From Desulfobacteraceae bacterium (lineage in GTDB: Bacteria > Desulfobacterota > Desulfobacteria > Desulfobacterales > SURF-7), in the NCBI GenBank assembly GCA_030618925.1, contig JAUXCK010000011.1, positions 1-16,939 of the forward strand: a stretch of DNA of 16,939 nucleotides. Reading direction: 5' to 3'. Every line of letters begins with the position of its first letter. Position 1 is the stretch's first letter. Shown piece by piece: positions 6,789 to 14,095 of this stretch. The translations under genes were made by a program, and so were the position numbers. Under the pieces are notes generated by a model, which saw only the letters and a program-made list of their open reading frames with translations, had not been told where the DNA came from and made no database searches.

Positions 6789-7808
6789 TCAAAATTGCTT
6801 CCACCATGATGTGTTGACGCTTACCCCCCCGACATTGAGCAGGTTCTTGGGCACAGGTTTTATCACCTTATGTGCCCCCAGTAGGCTAAGCGCCGCAGTC
6901 TCTCCCTGGAGAGCCGCGTTTTCGCTTCCAATTGAAATCCAGTAATCCTTGAGTTTTGGATTATAAATTTGAGCACACTCACCGCAGGCATAGATATCCG
7001 CATAATTGGTCTGTAAGTACTCGTTAACCAGAATGCCCTTCTCTGTGTCGATCCCGCTGCCCACGATAAAATCAATATTGGGTTTCAGACCCAGAAAACT
7101 ACAGATCATATCCGCACGAATCTTTTGTCCATCCCCTGTTTCCAGGAGCAGTTTATTCTTTTGACGTGTGATGGCGGCAATGGGGGTATCCACCAGTGCC
7201 TTAATCCCCTTTTTCTCCAAACTGCTGCTGATTTTACCCGCCATCCTGGATGTTAACTCAATGGGCCAGAAACAATTCCTGGTGAGAATAAAATAAATAT
7301 TTTTTTTCATCCCGGTCAGCATTTTGATGAACCGGAGGCTGATCAGGTCTCCACCAATAACAATGATATCCTTTGCTTTTTGAAGTTCGGGCCTGATGCG
7401 CACCGCATCATTGTAGTTTGTCATAAACGTAAAATATTCCATGAATCGGATGAAGGAAGGCGGCACACGGGGGCTCCCGCCAGTGGCCAGAATCAGCTTG
7501 GTGTACCCGACCTTTTTCATATGCTTGAGATAAAGAACTTTTTCATCAGGATCGATGCGCTCAACACGCTGGCCCAGACGAAGGCGGATATTCTTTTCCT
7601 TGTATATGGTGTATGGTCGAACCTTAAGGGCGTCTTCGCTTATACGCCCTGCGATAAAATCCGGTAATTTATAACGATAATAAAAAGAAAAGGCTTCATC
7701 AGAAATAATTGTCACACGGGCCTCTTTGTCACGGTCGCGCAGTCTGTCGGCGGCCTTATTGCCGGCCGGCCCGTTTCCAATAATGACATAATGATCATTT
7801 TTCGGCAT
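6789..7808 (-). CDS. Small FAD-dependent oxidoreductase (NADH:rubredoxin reductase / NirB N-domain family), altered NAD motif
   Basis: 339 residues of the pyridine nucleotide-disulfide oxidoreductase fold. The FAD Rossmann motif is intact (VIIGNGPAG, G11, G13, G16), as are ATGGSPRVPP and the C-terminal FAD motif TNYADIYACGECA (about 267-279). The second, NAD(P)H-binding Rossmann motif is abnormal: IGGDLISLRF at 151-160 where the family normally has GGGxxG followed by an acidic residue. The protein is also shorter than typical relatives, which usually exceed 380 residues. It may therefore not use NAD(P)H directly but take or give electrons to a partner. Its ATG overlaps the stop of the GltD-like gene (TAATG), with a GGAGAG site inside that gene, so the two are translationally coupled and likely form a complex, possibly serving the 2-oxoacid oxidoreductase just downstream. 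Confidence 0.85.
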   Translation of the reverse strand: MPKNDHYVIIGNGPAGNKAADRLRDRDKEARVTIISDEAFSFYYRYKLPDFIAGRISEDALKVRPYTIYKEKNIRLRLGQRVERIDPDEKVLYLKHMKKVGYTKLILATGGSPRVPPSFIRFMEYFTFMTNYNDAVRIRPELQKAKDIIVIGGDLISLRFIKMLTGMKKNIYFILTRNCFWPIELTSRMAGKISSSLEKKGIKALVDTPIAAITRQKNKLLLETGDGQKIRADMICSFLGLKPNIDFIVGSGIDTEKGILVNEYLQTNYADIYACGECAQIYNPKLKDYWISIGSENAALQGETAALSLLGAHKVIKPVPKNLLNVGGVSVNTSWWKQF

Positions 7809-9610
7809 TATCTCTCCATATCCTGTTCAATCAGTTCTACTTTTGAAACGCTTATACACTGAACAGGGCATACCTCAAGGCATTGCCCGCACCGGATGCA
7901 GCGTTTATTATCAATGGCGATGGCCACGACATTGTTCCACTCACCTGTCTCAACCAACTCCCCGTATGACCCGTCCTTTTTTATGTCAATGTCCTTAATC
8001 ATTTTAATGCAATCACGAGGCGCCACATCTATGCATGCAAAACAATAAATGCATCTGTTCACATCAATCTCATACTTCAGGTAGCAGAGATAGCAGCGCT
8101 TTGCTTCCTCTTCTGCAGCTATAGCATCATAACCAAGCTCAACTTCTTTGGTAATATCCACCAGCCTGCGCCTGGGCCCGAGGGTTGCCATTTGAGACCG
8201 GGGGATAAAGTCATCGCTGCGCTTCCTGTCTGTCTGCTCTGATGACTCAATCCGAACCATAGTTTTCTTTCGTTTGTGCTTGACAAAAAGTGCGTCTACT
8301 TCCAGCGCAGCCTTCCTGCCGCGAGCAATGGCCGAGATGACATCCGTCGCTCCCGTGATGCAGTCACCGGCGGCATACAACCCTTTTACACTGGTTTTAA
8401 ACGTATCGGGAGCCGTCCATATCCGCTTGCCGTTCAATTTCAGTTTCGGTTTGATATAGTCGGTTACCGGGTATTGCCCGATGGCAACAATGACCGTGTC
8501 AATGGGGATCGTAAATTCGGAATTTTCAATGGGCACAGCCACTCTGTAAGGGGGTTCAGCCAGATACTTGAGGCGAGTGCGTTCAAATGTAATCCCTGTG
8601 ACACTGCCCTTTTCTCCCATGATTCGCACTGGCTGCACCAAACCGTAAATCGCGATCTTCTCAAACTTTGCTTCTTTCTTTTCATGCGCGTCGATCCGCA
8701 TGTACTCTTCTGTTTTGCGGAGATTGACCGAAACCTTTGATGCGCCGAGTCGAATCGCCATGCGTGCACAGTCTATTGCCGTAAAACCGCCGCCAATAAC
8801 AGCCACTCGACTCCCGATTGCAGGTTTTTCACCCGTGTTGATCCTCATCATAAAATCGAGTCCGCTGTAAACGCCCTCAAGATCCTCTCCGGGAATGGAA
8901 AGCGCAAAAGAGTGTAAACATCCGGTGGCCGCTATAACTGCATCGTATGTTTTCATGAGTTTGCCGAGGGGCAGATCTTTGCCAATGGAAACCCCCAGTT
9001 TTAAATCAATGCCCAGCCTGATGATATTGTCGATTTCAAGGGTTACAATATCACGGGGCAGACGAAATTCCGGAATGCCGTACATGAGCATTCCCCCCGG
9101 ACGCTCCTGGGATTCATATACGGTGACCTTATGACCAAGGGTGGCCAGTTCATAGGCGGCAGCAAGACCCGCCGGGCCTGCCCCGATAACGGCCACTTTC
9201 TTATCCGACGGGGTATACAGGTTTTCCTTTATGCGATGCCATGGGGATTTAAGATCAGCTGCAGCCCGCTTCAGGTGGCAGATATTCACAGGCTGCCCCA
9301 GGTCCGCCTCCCCGTGTCTGCATTTTTCCTCGCAGGGCCTGCTGCAAATCCGGCCCAGAACACCTGGCAGAATATTGACCATGCGATTCAGTTCATAAGA
9401 TCGCCCATACCGCTGCTCCACGATGCACCGGATGTATCCGGGAATGTTGGTTTGGGCCGGGCAGGCGTGCTGGCAGGGAACATTTTCAGCCATATATCCG
9501 AAATCCCTTTGATCATCAGAGAATTGAACCTCCCTCACCACTGATCTGGCTTTGAGGTGCCGATCACTGCTATCCCGGTCCTTTTCAAAATAGAGCTTTT
9601 GTTCTTTCAA
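7808..9610 (-). CDS. GltD-like FAD/Fe-S NAD(P)H oxidoreductase with C-terminal two-cluster ferredoxin domain
   Basis: 600 residues, against about 470 for glutamate synthase small subunit. Residues 40 to 125 carry the N-terminal Fe-S helical domain (C46, C50, C89, C93, C97, C111). A first Rossmann motif VIGAGPAGLAA at 141-151 is followed by ERPGGMLMYGIP, and a second VIGGGFTAID at 271-280. The YAAGDC motif lies at 412-417. The extra C-terminus holds a C506/C509 pair and two cluster motifs, C520-x2-C523-x2-C526 with C534 further on, and the canonical C571-x2-C574-x2-C577-x3-C581. Such proteins shuttle electrons between NAD(P)H and ferredoxin-type centres; no glutamate synthase large subunit is present. 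The assigned start is TTG (9610) with only a weak GGGGTG site, and an ATG at residue 40 would cut close to the first cysteines. It overlaps the next gene by TAATG. Confidence 0.88.
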   Translation of the reverse strand: MKEQKLYFEKDRDSSDRHLKARSVVREVQFSDDQRDFGYMAENVPCQHACPAQTNIPGYIRCIVEQRYGRSYELNRMVNILPGVLGRICSRPCEEKCRHGEADLGQPVNICHLKRAAADLKSPWHRIKENLYTPSDKKVAVIGAGPAGLAAAYELATLGHKVTVYESQERPGGMLMYGIPEFRLPRDIVTLEIDNIIRLGIDLKLGVSIGKDLPLGKLMKTYDAVIAATGCLHSFALSIPGEDLEGVYSGLDFMMRINTGEKPAIGSRVAVIGGGFTAIDCARMAIRLGASKVSVNLRKTEEYMRIDAHEKKEAKFEKIAIYGLVQPVRIMGEKGSVTGITFERTRLKYLAEPPYRVAVPIENSEFTIPIDTVIVAIGQYPVTDYIKPKLKLNGKRIWTAPDTFKTSVKGLYAAGDCITGATDVISAIARGRKAALEVDALFVKHKRKKTMVRIESSEQTDRKRSDDFIPRSQMATLGPRRRLVDITKEVELGYDAIAAEEEAKRCYLCYLKYEIDVNRCIYCFACIDVAPRDCIKMIKDIDIKKDGSYGELVETGEWNNVVAIAIDNKRCIRCGQCLEVCPVQCISVSKVELIEQDMER

Positions 9611-9652
9611 GTTACACCCCGCTGATTTCCCCTAAACTGAGCGTTGTCAAAT

Positions 9653-10819
9653 TTAATTTTTTTTGGCATACAATGGTGACATGCGGCGCAATGTCTCCAC
9701 GACATTTTTCAGCGCTTTTAGAAAACGCTCTATCTCCTCCTCTGAGTTGTCCGGTCCAAACGTAATCACGAGTGTGCCTTGTGCGTCTTCATGACTGCGC
9801 CCGATGGACAGCAGCACGTGGGACGCCCGAAGAGATCCCGTCGCACACGCCGAACGGGTGGATACGGATATATCCTCATCATCCAGCATGAGGACAATGC
9901 TCTCCCCTTCGATGTATTTAATGGACAAGGACACCAGATTGGGCAGGCAGATGTCAGAATGACCGTTAATATAGTATTCGTCGATAGCGTTTGGTAATTC
10001 TGCCAGAAGTTTTTCCCGAAGGGTTCTGATGTGTGAAAGCCTGGGCGCCATATCCTTTTTTGCATGGTCTGCAGCCACCCCGGCGCCGATAATTCCGATC
10101 AAATTTTCCGCCCCTGCCCGCTTATTGTTTTCCTGCACGCCGCCATCCAGGAGCGGCCACAGGGGGGTTCCCCGCCGGATATACAATCCGCCGACACCGG
10201 ATGGCCCATAAAAGGTATTGGCGGCAAAACTGAGGATATCCACCCCCAGCTTTTGCACATCCATGGGTACCAGGCCCACGGAATCCACGGCATCTGTATG
10301 AAACAAAATTTTTCTCTCTTTTACTATTTTCCCGATTTCTTCAATAGGCTGAATCGTGCCAATCTCGTTATTGCTGTGCATGATGGATACAAGAATCGTA
10401 TCCTCAGTTATCGCCTCTGCCACCTCGGCCGGATTGACCAGACCGTTGTCATCCACTGACACAGAGGTGATCCTGTAGTCCATTGTTTTCAATCTGCGAA
10501 GACTTCGGATCAACGCATTGTGCTCAATATTGGATGTGACAATATGTCTGCCTTTTTTTGATTTGGCCCACGCAGCACCCTTTACCGCATGGTTCACCGA
10601 TTCCGTGCCCCCGGATGTAAATACGATCTCTTTTGTATTTTTACAATTGATGAGATTTGCCATGGATTCACGGGCCTTTTCCAATACTGCCATCGCCCGG
10701 TCACCGGCTTTATGCTGACTCGAAGGGTTGCCATAATCCATGCGAATGGCCTCTATCATGGCTTCTTTGACCTCCGGTAAAAGCGGATTGGCTGAGATAT
10801 GATCTAAATTAATTGTCAT
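9653..10819 (-). CDS. Cysteine desulfurase homologue (IscS/NifS family) lacking the PLP lysine
   Basis: 388 residues, full length and well conserved: the aligned PLP-stacking His is H100 (SNIEHNAL), the Asn is in SNNEIGTIQP, the Asp is D176 (FHTDAV), the catalytic-loop cysteine is C325 (TRSACATG), and NKRAGAEN and EGESIVL are family motifs. However, the PLP Schiff-base segment, S-x-H-K-x-Y-G-P in active enzymes, reads A-A-N-T-F-Y-G-P (199-206), so Ser, His and Lys are all replaced, and the PLP-contacting Gln of DAVQ is Asp (D179). The codons GCC GCC AAT ACC are clear. The protein should not bind PLP covalently or release sulfur from cysteine. Archaeoglobus fulgidus IscS, as I recall, likewise lacks this lysine (Asp instead) and donates a cysteine ligand to the IscU cluster. 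A similar scaffold role beside iscU is inferred. Start ATG has a GGGAG site. Confidence 0.92.
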   Translation of the reverse strand: MTINLDHISANPLLPEVKEAMIEAIRMDYGNPSSQHKAGDRAMAVLEKARESMANLINCKNTKEIVFTSGGTESVNHAVKGAAWAKSKKGRHIVTSNIEHNALIRSLRRLKTMDYRITSVSVDDNGLVNPAEVAEAITEDTILVSIMHSNNEIGTIQPIEEIGKIVKERKILFHTDAVDSVGLVPMDVQKLGVDILSFAANTFYGPSGVGGLYIRRGTPLWPLLDGGVQENNKRAGAENLIGIIGAGVAADHAKKDMAPRLSHIRTLREKLLAELPNAIDEYYINGHSDICLPNLVSLSIKYIEGESIVLMLDDEDISVSTRSACATGSLRASHVLLSIGRSHEDAQGTLVITFGPDNSEEEIERFLKALKNVVETLRRMSPLYAKKN

Positions 10820-10873
10820 GATGTTAAATCTCCCTGGTTAACCGTGCGCCCCGCCACTTCTTCAGCGGACGCA

Positions 10874-11389
10874 TCAATGCTCGCTTTCAATATCCGACTG
10901 GCATTCCTTGCAGAAGGTCACTTCATCATCAACTTCTGCATCACAATAGGGGCAGTGGCACTTTTCTCCCTCTTTATGCTCATGCGGATCTTTCCGTTTT
11001 AACTCAGGTCGTTGAATACCGGCCTGTATATCTTCGTAATTCTTTATCGCCAACTGAAGGGCGTCAGCACCGAGATTAGAGCAATGGAGTTTGTTTTTCG
11101 GCAGACCCTCCAGGGCTTTTGCCACATCTTTATTGGTGACTTTTCTTGCTTCATCAAGGCGCTTCCCTTTGACCATCTCGGTCAGCATACTGGATACAGC
11201 GATCGCAGACCCGCACCCAAAAGTTTGAAACTTGATGTCTTTAATCTCATCATTCTCGATTTTAAGATAGATGGTCATCATATCCCCGCATAAGGGATTT
11301 CCCACCTCTCCAACGCCATCAGCATCCTCGATCACCCCGACATTTCTGGGGTTCCTGAAATGATCCATGACTGTTTTTGAATACAACAT
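10874..11389 (-). CDS. iscU: IscU/NifU-type Fe-S scaffold with C-terminal zinc-ribbon tail
   Basis: 171 residues. Residues 1 to 125 are the IscU domain with the three cluster cysteines C34 (GNPLCGD), C59 (FGCGSA) and C103 (LHCSNLG), plus the adjacent D36 and H102. The HscA-recognition motif LPPVK of E. coli IscU is LPKNK here, which fits the absence of hscA/hscB in the window. An acidic and histidine-bearing linker leads to a tail with C144, C146, C149, C160 and C163, a likely zinc ribbon that normal IscU and NifU do not carry. It assembles [2Fe-2S] or [4Fe-4S] clusters in the cytoplasm. The gene lies 54 bases before the lysine-less IscS homologue, its presumed partner. The ATG at 11389 has a good GGGAGAG site. 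Confidence 0.93.
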   Translation of the reverse strand: MLYSKTVMDHFRNPRNVGVIEDADGVGEVGNPLCGDMMTIYLKIENDEIKDIKFQTFGCGSAIAVSSMLTEMVKGKRLDEARKVTNKDVAKALEGLPKNKLHCSNLGADALQLAIKNYEDIQAGIQRPELKRKDPHEHKEGEKCHCPYCDAEVDDEVTFCKECQSDIESEH

Positions 11390-11486
11390 GATTTCTCTCC
11401 CTGCCGTTTAACATATGCACTTCTAAAAAGTGTTGCATAGTTTTGGTTTGAAATTATCCATCTCCATATCTTGGCCCATGATGCGG

Positions 11487-12461
11487 TCAGGACACCTTTC
11501 GGATGAGTTCCTTTACCTTTTGATCGATCTCATCCCTCACATGTCTCATGAAATCTTCAGGTTTCCCGGCAGGATCAGGAATATCCCAGTCAATCTTTTC
11601 TGCTCCCGGGACAAAAGGGCATTGCTCACCGCACCCCATGGTGACAATGATGTCCGGTTTGGTATTCGAAATCACTGTCTCTAAGGTCCGGGGCTTGCGA
11701 AACGCCATATCGATTCCTTTTTCCTGCATGGTACCTGCCATAACTGAATTCACGCTGTTCGCCGGCGAAGTCCCCCCGCTGAATGCATCTATTTTATCAC
11801 CACCCAGATATTGTGCAAATGCTGCGGCCATCTGACTTCGACAGGCGTTTTCGCGACAGGCAAAAAGCACTTTCTTCCGACTGCTCAAAGGGGTTAAAAG
11901 CCTGTTCACCATATCTCTTGTTTCCGTAAAAACCAAAGGGCTATTTGCCAGATCCTCCTTTTTTTCGATCTGCCTGTAGGTGAGGTTTCCGGAATAATCA
12001 GCATCAATTGCATCGCAAAAATATTTCATTGTCAATTCTAAACCCGCAAACAAATTCTCGCCTTTCGTTGCCCCCACAGACAGCAACACACCCAATCTAT
12101 TTTTGCTTTTAGGGTCTGCCAGCTTAAATCGGTATTTTCTGGACCAGAGGGTCTGGCTCCTGTCGATAAGCGCTTTCAGTTGAGCGGTTGCAGAATAAAA
12201 GTATATGGGGGTTGCTGCGACCACCACATCCGCATCCCGGATAAGCGAATAAATGTCTGACGTCATCTCATCATCTGTGATGACACAAAGTCCTTTTTTT
12301 TCACAGGACATACAGCCCCGACACATCTGAATGTTGCAGTCAGCAACATGAATAGTCCGGGTTCTGGCGCCCAGTGTTTCAGCTTCATTTAAAAAAATCG
12401 ATAGCAGGTGATTGGTATTGCCTTTTTTTCGTGGACTTCCCTGTAACCCAAGGACAAACAT
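11487..12461 (-). CDS. Iron-sulfur flavoprotein fused to thioredoxin-type arsenate reductase (LMW-PTP fold)
   Basis: 324 residues in two domains. Residues 1 to about 190 match NADPH-dependent FMN reductase / iron-sulfur flavoprotein: LGLQGSPRKKGNTNHLL binds the FMN phosphate, and C47-x2-C50-x2-C53-x5-C59 is the compact cluster motif of Isf proteins. Residues 196 to 324 are an ArsC-like domain: C202-RENA-C207-R208 P-loop with SQMAAAFAQ, FSGGTSPAN, C277 and C281 in TMGCGEQCP, and the DIPDP acid loop. The flavoprotein half could supply electrons to regenerate the arsenate-reducing cysteines; that coupling is inference. The frame is open upstream to 12569, but the ATG at 12461 is chosen for its AGGAA site and because the flavoprotein begins there. 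No arsenite exporter or ArsR is in the window, so the second domain may instead be a phosphatase. Confidence 0.9.
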   Translation of the reverse strand: MFVLGLQGSPRKKGNTNHLLSIFLNEAETLGARTRTIHVADCNIQMCRGCMSCEKKGLCVITDDEMTSDIYSLIRDADVVVAATPIYFYSATAQLKALIDRSQTLWSRKYRFKLADPKSKNRLGVLLSVGATKGENLFAGLELTMKYFCDAIDADYSGNLTYRQIEKKEDLANSPLVFTETRDMVNRLLTPLSSRKKVLFACRENACRSQMAAAFAQYLGGDKIDAFSGGTSPANSVNSVMAGTMQEKGIDMAFRKPRTLETVISNTKPDIIVTMGCGEQCPFVPGAEKIDWDIPDPAGKPEDFMRHVRDEIDQKVKELIRKVS

Positions 12462-12477
12462 ATGTGTTCCTTTCCAA

Positions 12478-12921
12478 TTAAGTAAAGAGACAGATCTTGC
12501 ACTCCTTGGCAAATTTGAGAAAATCCTCAGCCGTCCACACCACCACCCCTTCGACAAGCTTTTCTTCATCGATTTCCATCATGTCAACGGTCATTTTACA
12601 TGCAATAATGTCTACACCCTCTATCTGGGCCATCTCCTGAAGATCAGCCAGACTGGGGATATTGGCCTTGTCAATTTTTTTCTTCATCATTCCGGTTGCA
12701 AGAGAACTCATTCCAGGGATGGCGCCCATGGCCCCTGCCGGAAAAAACCTGGCCCGATCCGTTCCCCCTTCGACCACAAGATTCATGCCCATAAATGAAT
12801 AAAAAAGTTTGGTGTCCATCCCCTGCCGTGCGGCATTGATGGCAAGTACAAGGGATGGGTAAGCGCCGTCGAGGGTGTCCTTGACACAGATAAAAGCAGC
12901 CTTTTCCTTTTGTTCTTCCAT
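12478..12921 (-). CDS. DsrE/DsrF-like sulfur-carrier family protein (147 residues)
   Basis: The block LDGAYPSLVLAINAARQGMD followed by LFYSFMGMNLV, and the later DIIACKMTVDMMEI with C108, match the larger DsrE-like family (the one sometimes annotated as peroxiredoxin-like or NADH-dehydrogenase-associated). Four cysteines are present: C12, C108, C141 and C144. C108 sits where these proteins carry the sulfur-accepting residue. Members bind persulfide sulfur and pass it between proteins in the cytoplasm. The ATG at 12921 has a clear GGAGA site. It is 46 bases after the second DsrE-like gene and 16 bases before the flavoprotein-ArsC fusion. Confidence 0.85.
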   Translation of the reverse strand: MEEQKEKAAFICVKDTLDGAYPSLVLAINAARQGMDTKLFYSFMGMNLVVEGGTDRARFFPAGAMGAIPGMSSLATGMMKKKIDKANIPSLADLQEMAQIEGVDIIACKMTVDMMEIDEEKLVEGVVVWTAEDFLKFAKECKICLFT

Positions 12922-12967
12922 TGGTTCTCCTCTTGAATTTACAGGTTTTGTTTATCTTATTTCTTCT

Positions 12968-13315
12968 TCAAAATGTTATTATCTCAAAGCCATCATCCTG
13001 ATAGCCGGTAATGCCCGGGTGCCCGGACATATCATCGAGAAGCATGATGCCCTGCGCTTCAGCAGCCGGAATCGTTTTCATCTTGTTTGCACAGGCCCTG
13101 CAGGCGCCTTCTATAAGGCCCGCGTTTTTTACTTTTATCCAGAGTTTATTTAACGGATTTTCCGCTTTATCCAGTTCCGAAAGCAGCTTTGTGGCTGATC
13201 CTTCGATGATGATTTTCACCGAAACTCCTTTGGCATTCATATCCAGGGCATTCAACAAAACATGAATAAAGCACATGGGATCCCCGTTAAACACAAACAA
13301 GGCCATTTTTTTCAT
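12968..13315 (-). CDS. Short DsrE-family protein (115 residues)
   Basis: A DsrE/DsrF fold is suggested by the N-terminal strand ALFVFNGDP, the KIIIEGSATKLL helix-strand region and the closing ITGYQDDGFEIITF. C72 and C75 (GACRACANKM) occupy the position of the sulfur-carrying cysteine in this family, and C15 is a third. It lacks a signal peptide and should be cytoplasmic. Two starts are possible. The ATG at 13315 is preferred because GGAGA lies 5 bases before it, whereas the ATG at 13330 has no ribosome site and would contain that GGAG in its coding sequence. It is the first gene of the middle block, after a 218-base gap with a terminator-like hairpin. Confidence 0.85.
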   Translation of the reverse strand: MKKMALFVFNGDPMCFIHVLLNALDMNAKGVSVKIIIEGSATKLLSELDKAENPLNKLWIKVKNAGLIEGACRACANKMKTIPAAEAQGIMLLDDMSGHPGITGYQDDGFEIITF

Positions 13316-13431
13316 ACCTGTCTCCTTCATTATTTAATGTCATCCAATCAGGGTAATATCTCAATAAATCCGGGCATTCCTATTGCTTCCCCTTTATACG
13401 CCCTCCCCTGAAAAGGCGTACAGGTGCTCTG

Positions 13432-13494
13432 GCCAAAGAAAAGGGACAGGACCCGAAATGGTTACCCGACTTATTCACAAACGGCAGCCTGTCC
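13432..13494 (-). terminator. Terminator-like hairpin after the triheme cytochrome gene
   Basis: On the minus strand GGACAGG (13488-13494) pairs with CCTGTCC (13444-13450) and is followed directly by CTTTTCTTT. The loop is long (37 bases) but contains GGGTAACC, which can fold further. It starts about 40 bases after the cytochrome stop and would separate the ROS-defence unit from the DsrE unit. The long loop keeps confidence modest. A second, shorter pair TACGCC/GGCGTA (13397-13420) lies just downstream. No clear promoter for the DsrE unit was found in the rest of this gap. Confidence 0.4.
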
Positions 13495-13533
13495 TCTGCA
13501 AGATGGCGCCACGTGAACAGAAAAGAAGATTCC

Positions 13534-13875
13534 TTACCCGCTATGGCATTTTTTGCAGCTGGTGGGGCCTGTTTTCAGGCCGGCCTTTTTCTTTTCCTTA
13601 TGACAATTTCTGCACTGGGTCATGACCTGCTTCTTTTTCAATTCACCCTTGGTCTGTAAGGTCTGAATGGCGTTTTTATCCTGGGGAAAAAGAGAGTGAC
13701 ATGCCCCGCAGTCTTTTAAAACGCCCTGATGGACGTTGTGCGGAAATAATACATCCCCATGATTTCCACCATGGATGAGGATCTCTTTTGCACCTTTATT
13801 TTGCCCCCCGATTGCAGCTGCTGCAGTCAGACCCAATAGAACAACCAAAAAAACACCGATTTTTTTCGTCATCAT
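13534..13875 (-). CDS. Exported triheme cytochrome, c7-type
   Basis: 113 residues with a signal peptide (MMTKK, a hydrophobic core GVFLVVLLGL, then AAAAIGG) and three CxxCH haem sites: CGACH at 56-60, CRNCH at 88-92 and CKKCH at 107-111. Several histidines before the first site (H35, H39, H46, H49) can serve as distal ligands, as in class III c7/c3 cytochromes. The size and haem number match the c7 family rather than tetraheme c3. The protein is periplasmic and would carry low-potential electrons. The frame is open upstream to 14133, overlapping the zinc-ribbon gene in another frame, but the signal peptide and the GGAGAG site fix the start at the ATG at 13875 (or the adjacent ATG at 13872). 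It lies 31 bases after the zinc-ribbon gene. Confidence 0.9.
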   Translation of the reverse strand: MMTKKIGVFLVVLLGLTAAAAIGGQNKGAKEILIHGGNHGDVLFPHNVHQGVLKDCGACHSLFPQDKNAIQTLQTKGELKKKQVMTQCRNCHKEKKKAGLKTGPTSCKKCHSG

Positions 13876-13906
13876 GCCCTCTCTCCAAATAAATTGAAAA
13901 ATGTCT

Positions 13907-14095
13907 TTATAGCCCACCATCCAGGGTACATTGCGTAAAATCGATTTCCTGGCTACAGGCCTTGCAGTGATGGGTTTTATCGAACTCATCTGAAAATATT
14001 TCTGTTTCTTTTCCACAGTTCGGACATTTGCAGTTGAATGACTTGAGGTTTTTGAATTGTTCGAATCCGGGACAATGTTGCGGTGTTGTTTCCAT
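13907..14095 (-). CDS. Small zinc-ribbon-like protein, unknown function
   Basis: 62 residues with C22, C24 and C27 (CKCPNCGKETEIF) and C44/C47 (HHCKACSQEIDF), a typical two-knuckle zinc ribbon, plus isolated C8 and C56. There is no signal peptide or membrane helix. The ATG at 14095 has a GGAAGA site 4 bases away. A longer frame on the same strand overlaps it, but that frame is just the upstream extension of the cytochrome gene and lacks motifs. Position between flavodoxin and cytochrome genes in a superoxide/peroxide defence cluster suggests a role there, perhaps redox- or metal-sensing, though the sequence alone does not show it. I do not recognise a named family. Confidence 0.75.
   Translation of the reverse strand: METTPQHCPGFEQFKNLKSFNCKCPNCGKETEIFSDEFDKTHHCKACSQEIDFTQCTLDGGL

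Noticed and set aside
8276..8740. 154-codon plus-strand open frame
   Set aside because: It lies wholly opposite the GltD-like gene, has no recognisable motif, and the minus-strand frame has clear FAD and Fe-S signatures.
11423..11479. 18-codon minus-strand frame between the flavoprotein-ArsC fusion and iscU
   Set aside because: It has no ribosome site and is too short to support without comparison; possibly a chance frame.
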